Made by a program: the position numbers and the translations under genes. Source: JAGNXB01 sp964471595 (GTDB lineage: Bacteria; Bacteroidota; Bacteroidia; Chitinophagales; Saprospiraceae). Taken from it: a stretch of DNA of 36,185 nucleotides. The DNA lies in NCBI GenBank assembly GCA_964471595.1, contig CAYYGN010000028.1, positions 1-36,185 on the forward strand. Direction: 5' to 3'. The notes under the pieces were generated by a model that did not search any database, was not told the origin of the DNA, and worked only from the letters and a program-made list of their open reading frames with translations. Below, piece after piece: positions 32,668-36,185 of the stretch (the stretch's first letter is position 1; each line of letters starts with the position of its first letter).

Positions 32668-33735
32668 ATGAACAAGGACCCGGAAGCCATGTCCCGTTCG
32701 CTCCCCGCACCGGAAACCGATCAGGTCTCCGCCCGCAAATCCGACCATATCGACCTGGCCTTCAAGGCCCGTACGGAAAAAGGCGATCTGGATCCTCGCT
32801 TCCGGTACGAGCCCTTGCTTTCGGCGCATCCCGAGCCCGGTTCGCTGCGACCATTCTCCTTTCTGGGAAAGACGCTCCATGCGCCCATATGGGTCTCGAG
32901 CATGACCGGAGGCGCCCGGCATGCCCTGCAAATCAATACAGCGCTGGCCCGCGCCTGCCGTACTTACGGCATGGGGATGGGTCTCGGTTCGTGCCGCGCG
33001 TTGCTGGACAGTGATGCGCATCTCGCCGATTTTGACATGCGCCCGCTGATCGGACCCGATCTTCCGCTGTATGCCAATCTGGGCATTGCCCAGATCGAGG
33101 CTTTGCAGGACCGGGGCGCCGAAACGATGATCAGGGACCTCATCGACCGTCTGCGGGCCGATGGCCTGATCGTCCATTTGAATCCCCTTCAGGAGTGGTT
33201 TCAGCCGGAAGGCGACCGGTATCGCCAGGCCCCGCTCCACACGCTGAGGCGTCTGCTCGACCGGGCCGACTACCCGGTTATTGTCAAAGAGGTGGGACAG
33301 GGCATGGGATTTGAAAGTTTGCGATTCCTGCTGCACCTTCCGCTGGCGGCCGTGGATTTCGGCGCTGCCGGAGGTACCAATTTTGCCCTGCTGGAAAATC
33401 TGCGCCGGCAGGACGATCAGGGCGTCCATTGGGCCCCTCTGGTGCGGGTAGGCCACGATGCCGCCACCATGAACTCATGGGTCAACCGCATCGCCGCCGA
33501 AGCCAATGGTCCCCTACCCTGCCAACAGGTCATCATCTCGGGCGGCATCGGCGATTTTCTCGACGGTTACCACCTTATCAAGTCCTGCTCATTACCTGCC
33601 GTTTACGGTCAGGCGTCGGCGTTGCTGCGGTATGCGCTCGAAGGCGAACAGGCCCTCGATGCCTTTTTGCAGGCTCAGATCCGTGGGCTTGAGCTCGCTT
33701 ATGCCTTTCTTCACCTCAACGATCCCCAGGCATGA
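32668..33735 (+). CDS. fni: Type 2 isopentenyl-diphosphate delta-isomerase
   Basis: An FMN- and NADPH-dependent enzyme of 355 residues that interconverts isopentenyl and dimethylallyl diphosphate, the two building blocks of isoprenoids. The substrate-binding start ARKSDHIDLAF (about 21-31) is typical. The TIM-barrel carries SSMTGGA, GMGLGSCR, LHLNPLQEWFQPEGDR (with the metal/diphosphate-site glutamine and glutamate), VKEVGQGMG and, near the C-terminus, ISGGIGDFLDG as the phosphate-binding loop. It is unrelated to type 1 Idi. The frame is open from 32407, but ATG 32668 (MNKDPEAMSR) is right for the family. It is the first gene of a four-gene unit and overlaps the next by 4 bases (ATGA). Taken together this indicates the mevalonate route in this organism. 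Confidence 0.94.
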   Translation: MNKDPEAMSRSLPAPETDQVSARKSDHIDLAFKARTEKGDLDPRFRYEPLLSAHPEPGSLRPFSFLGKTLHAPIWVSSMTGGARHALQINTALARACRTYGMGMGLGSCRALLDSDAHLADFDMRPLIGPDLPLYANLGIAQIEALQDRGAETMIRDLIDRLRADGLIVHLNPLQEWFQPEGDRYRQAPLHTLRRLLDRADYPVIVKEVGQGMGFESLRFLLHLPLAAVDFGAAGGTNFALLENLRRQDDQGVHWAPLVRVGHDAATMNSWVNRIAAEANGPLPCQQVIISGGIGDFLDGYHLIKSCSLPAVYGQASALLRYALEGEQALDAFLQAQIRGLELAYAFLHLNDPQA

Positions 33736-35090
33736 GCACCGGCCGGTCCCACCCCATCAGCGGATTCAGCAAGCTGTCCAAGATCGGCAAGATCAAATGG
33801 CTGGTCGAGCATTTTTTCAGGGACCCGGAATCCGTCATGCGGGAACTCACCAGTTACTGGCACGCCAACGAGGATCAACAAAAAATCCTGGACGGCATCA
33901 GTGAAAACACGATCAGCAATTTTCACCTCCCCTACGGGGTGGCCCCCAATTTCCGGATCAACGACCGGATGTACGTCGTCCCCATGGTCACGGAGGAGAG
34001 CTCTGTCGTGGCCGCCGCTTCCGCCGGCGCCAAATTCTGGCTGGAGAGGGGCGGATTCCGCACCCGGGTGCTTGGCACTGTCAAAAAAGGGCAGGTGCAT
34101 TTCTTGTGGTACGGTCCCCGGGAAAAACTGGAGGCGCTTTTCCCCGAGCTGGAAATCCGGCTGCGGAGCGAGTCGGCCGCCCACACCGGGCGGATGGAAG
34201 AACGCGGGGGCGGTGTGCACCGCATTCGTCTCCTGCACATGCCCGCCGTGGAACCCGGCTATTATCAACTGGATGTGGACCTGCACACCTGTGATAGCAT
34301 GGGGGCCAATTTCACCAATACCCTCCTCGAATCCTTTGCGCAATCACTGACGGATTTTGTCGAGTCCCACCCGTCCTTCTCCCTGGAGGAGCGCGAGGTG
34401 GTGATCATCATGTCCATATTGTCTAACTACACGCCGGAATGCCTCGTGCGTGCCGAGGCCTTCTGTCCGGTGGACGATCTCGGTACTTTTCCCAACGGAA
34501 TGACGGCCGCGACGTTTGCCCGCAAATTCGAACTGGCGGTCCGGATCGCCCACCAGGACCCCTACCGGGCCGCCACGCACAACAAAGGCATATTCAACGG
34601 GGTGGATGCGGTGGTCATCGCTACCGGCAACGACTTCCGGGCCGTGGAAGCCTGTGGCCATGCCTTTGCAGCCCGGGACGGGCAATACCGCAGTCTGAGT
34701 GACTGCCGGACGGAAGACGGACAGTTCCGGTTTTGGATGGACATCCCGCTGTCTCTCGGTACGGTGGGCGGCCTGACAGCGCTCCACCCGATGGCCCGCA
34801 GATCGTTGGAACTGCTGGGTGAGCCGGATGCCAAAGAGCTCATGCAGATTGTCGCCGCCGTGGGATTGGCCCAGAATTTTTCCGCGCTGCGCTCGCTCGT
34901 CACGACCGGCATTCAACACGGTCACATGAAAATGCACCTGCCCAACATCCTGTTGGGTCTGGGCGCCACGGAAGCGGAGTGCGCCCGTGCCACCGCCTGG
35001 TTTCAGGACAAAACCGTCAGTTATCAGAGCGTAAGGGATTATCTCCTTCGGATTCGGCAGGAAGCCCCTACCTTAGCCGGGCGATCCTAG
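33732..35090 (+). CDS. mvaA: Hydroxymethylglutaryl-CoA reductase, class II type
   Basis: The 452-residue soluble enzyme that makes mevalonate from HMG-CoA, or the reverse. It has no membrane anchor, as in bacterial class II forms. Conserved features include SENTISNFHLPYGVAPNF with catalytic Glu58, DSMGANFTNTLLE (about 188-200), catalytic Lys285 in HNKGIFNG, Asp301 in ATGNDFRAVEA, and the flap histidine near 398 in QHGHMKMHL. The start overlaps the isomerase stop by 4 bases, so translation is probably coupled. Whether it uses NADH or NADPH cannot be read. Being next to the isomerase indicates the biosynthetic direction. Confidence 0.93.
   Translation: MSTGRSHPISGFSKLSKIGKIKWLVEHFFRDPESVMRELTSYWHANEDQQKILDGISENTISNFHLPYGVAPNFRINDRMYVVPMVTEESSVVAAASAGAKFWLERGGFRTRVLGTVKKGQVHFLWYGPREKLEALFPELEIRLRSESAAHTGRMEERGGGVHRIRLLHMPAVEPGYYQLDVDLHTCDSMGANFTNTLLESFAQSLTDFVESHPSFSLEEREVVIIMSILSNYTPECLVRAEAFCPVDDLGTFPNGMTAATFARKFELAVRIAHQDPYRAATHNKGIFNGVDAVVIATGNDFRAVEACGHAFAARDGQYRSLSDCRTEDGQFRFWMDIPLSLGTVGGLTALHPMARRSLELLGEPDAKELMQIVAAVGLAQNFSALRSLVTTGIQHGHMKMHLPNILLGLGATEAECARATAWFQDKTVSYQSVRDYLLRIRQEAPTLAGRS
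35069..35076 (+). promoter_or_regulatory. Possible internal -7 box (TACCTTAG) before the GHMP kinase
   Basis: The same octamer as at the hutH gene, here inside the last codons of the HMG-CoA reductase gene, 26 bases before the TTG start at 35103. Because it lies in coding sequence it may be chance. An internal promoter would allow extra kinase expression. Confidence 0.2.
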
Positions 35091-35102
35091 AAATTCCGGC
35101 CT

Positions 35103-36029
35103 TTGTCCCAGTCCTCCCTATATGCGCACGGCAAGCTGCTCATCACCGGCGAATATGCCGTACTTAAAGGCGCCGAGGCTTTGGCGGTACCCCTGCGCAA
35201 AGGGCAGCATTTCACGTTCCGGAAAATGCGGGGCTCGGATCTGCATTGGAAATGCCTGAGACCTGATGGCAAGGAGTGGTTCAAAGGGGTCTTCTCCCTG
35301 CTGGATTTCAGTGCCCAGGAGCACACCGATGCTGCCGTCGCCGCCGGAATCACCCAAATCCTGACGGGTATCGCGCGGCAGAATCCCGATTTTCTGGCCG
35401 ACTGGAAAGGGCAGGCTGTCGAATGCCGCCTCGAATTCGAACCCGAATGGGGTCTGGGCAGCAGCGCCACCCTCGTCCATGCCCTCGCCGAATGGGGAGA
35501 GGCCGATCCCTGGACCCTGCTGGAACAGACCTTTGGCGGATCGGGATATGACCTCGCCTGTGCCGGGGCCGATGGCCCCCTCCTGTACCAAAGCACCGAG
35601 GAAGAAATCAGGATCACGCCTTACGAACTGGAATGGCCTTTCCGCGACCAACTCCTGCTGGTATGGTCCGGACGCAAAGAAAACTCGAGGGATTCCATCC
35701 GGCAACACGGCGAAGCGCTGGCCCAATGGTCAGCTGCCGACACCCGGGCATTCACCTCGCTGACCGACACCATCGCCGGGGCGACCGACCTGGATGTTTT
35801 CATCGGGGCCATGCAGGAACACAACCTTCGCCTCTCCACCCTGTTGAACAGGGAGCCGGTTCCCCATTTTCCTGATTTCCCGGGTCTGATCAAACCCCTG
35901 GGCGCCTGGGGAGGAGATTTTTTTCTGGCCGCCTCTGCCATGGGCGGGAAGGAAATGAAAAAATGGTTTGCCGGAAAAGGAATGAGCACCTCTTTCTCCT
36001 GGAAGGACCTGGTGCTGGAAGAATCGTAA
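35103..36029 (+). CDS. GYDIA family GHMP kinase (mevalonate-pathway type)
   Basis: A small-molecule kinase of 308 residues in the GHMP superfamily. The N-terminal motif YAHGKLLITGEYAVL and the phosphate-binding loop GLGSSATL (117-124) are clear. GYDLACAGADGP (148-159) corresponds to the GYDIA motif that names a Bacteroidota subgroup. A C-terminal glycine-rich segment AWGGDFFLA is the usual third GHMP motif. The reductase stop TAG (35088) is in the same frame 12 bases upstream, so the protein must begin after it, and TTG at 35103 is the only usual start codon before the conserved region. Its place in the operon suggests phosphorylation of mevalonate or phosphomevalonate; which step is not known. 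Confidence 0.88.
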   Translation: MSQSSLYAHGKLLITGEYAVLKGAEALAVPLRKGQHFTFRKMRGSDLHWKCLRPDGKEWFKGVFSLLDFSAQEHTDAAVAAGITQILTGIARQNPDFLADWKGQAVECRLEFEPEWGLGSSATLVHALAEWGEADPWTLLEQTFGGSGYDLACAGADGPLLYQSTEEEIRITPYELEWPFRDQLLLVWSGRKENSRDSIRQHGEALAQWSAADTRAFTSLTDTIAGATDLDVFIGAMQEHNLRLSTLLNREPVPHFPDFPGLIKPLGAWGGDFFLAASAMGGKEMKKWFAGKGMSTSFSWKDLVLEES

Positions 36030-36030
36030 C

Positions 36031-36185
36031 ATGCCCGCTACCTGGATGGAAGCCGAAGTGGTCCGCATCGCGGACGCAAGCCCGAGGGTCCGGCGTTTTT
36101 TTCTGTCGGTCAAAGGCGGCCAACCCCTGCATTTTCGCGCCGGTCAGTTTCTCACCTTCGACCTTCCGGTCTCGGACAAACGCCT
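36031..36185 (+). CDS. FAD-dependent oxidoreductase, ferredoxin-reductase type, N-terminal part only
   Basis: The first 51 codons of a plus-strand gene cut by the right edge. It begins 1 base after the GHMP kinase stop, so it belongs to the isoprenoid operon. The segment VRRFFLSVKGG followed by HFRAGQFLTFDLPV matches the flavin-binding barrel of the ferredoxin-NADP reductase superfamily, in which the RAGQF-like motif is typical. Whether a 2Fe-2S or NAD domain follows cannot be seen. The start MPATWMEAEVV is clear. Confidence 0.75.
   Translation, partial: MPATWMEAEVVRIADASPRVRRFFLSVKGGQPLHFRAGQFLTFDLPVSDKR

Noticed and set aside
1..36185. CRISPR arrays, prophage, toxin-antitoxin or defence genes
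   Set aside because: No regularly spaced repeats and no recognisable cas, integrase, phage, toxin or restriction genes were found on either strand.

Overview
The window looks like the chromosome of a GC-rich member of the Bacteroidota, most likely of the Saprospiria or a related class. The evidence is a TonB-dependent receptor with a carboxypeptidase-like N-terminal domain, two predicted type IX secretion (T9SS) cargo proteins (one with a type A and one with a type B C-terminal sorting domain), a DUF5916 protein, a GYDIA-type GHMP kinase, almost no Shine-Dalgarno sequences, and repeated TAnnTTTG boxes (the Bacteroidota -7 element) just upstream of start codons. The lineage is inferred from gene content only. 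No tRNA, rRNA, CRISPR array, prophage or intact insertion sequence was seen.

Left part (1-9114). A minus-strand pair consists of a TonB-dependent receptor and the first 60 codons of a secreted partner that runs off the left edge. A D-2-hydroxyacid dehydrogenase (minus) diverges from a flavin reductase family protein (plus). recA and a PhoD-type metallophosphatase follow on the minus strand.

Middle part (9115-17874). A peptide-type ABC transporter lipoprotein and one unusually long permease are followed by lpxD. Convergent to lpxD lies hemW, and upstream of hemW a T9SS-exported peptidoglycan amidase. A short divergent promoter region separates the amidase from kynurenine 3-monooxygenase.

Secreted-protein part (17990-26469). 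This holds an 1869-residue surface protein with PKD-like repeats and a T9SS type B domain, an OmpH/Skp-type periplasmic chaperone, and a DUF5916 outer-membrane protein. A 364-base non-coding stretch with short repeats and hairpins follows.

Right part (26834-36185). A paaE-type reductase overlaps a TetR regulator, which is convergent with pheT. Histidine ammonia-lyase lies upstream of pheT on the minus strand. A tight plus-strand isoprenoid operon follows: type 2 isopentenyl-diphosphate isomerase, class II HMG-CoA reductase, GYDIA-type GHMP kinase, then the start of a flavin-dependent oxidoreductase cut by the right edge.

Most genes belong to known families. The less expected signals are regulatory: TAnnTTTG boxes so close to start codons that several mRNAs should be leaderless or nearly so, a dyad centred on the likely recA -33 element, an inverted repeat in the kynurenine monooxygenase promoter, and compact hairpins at all three convergent gene junctions, one of which contains both stop codons.
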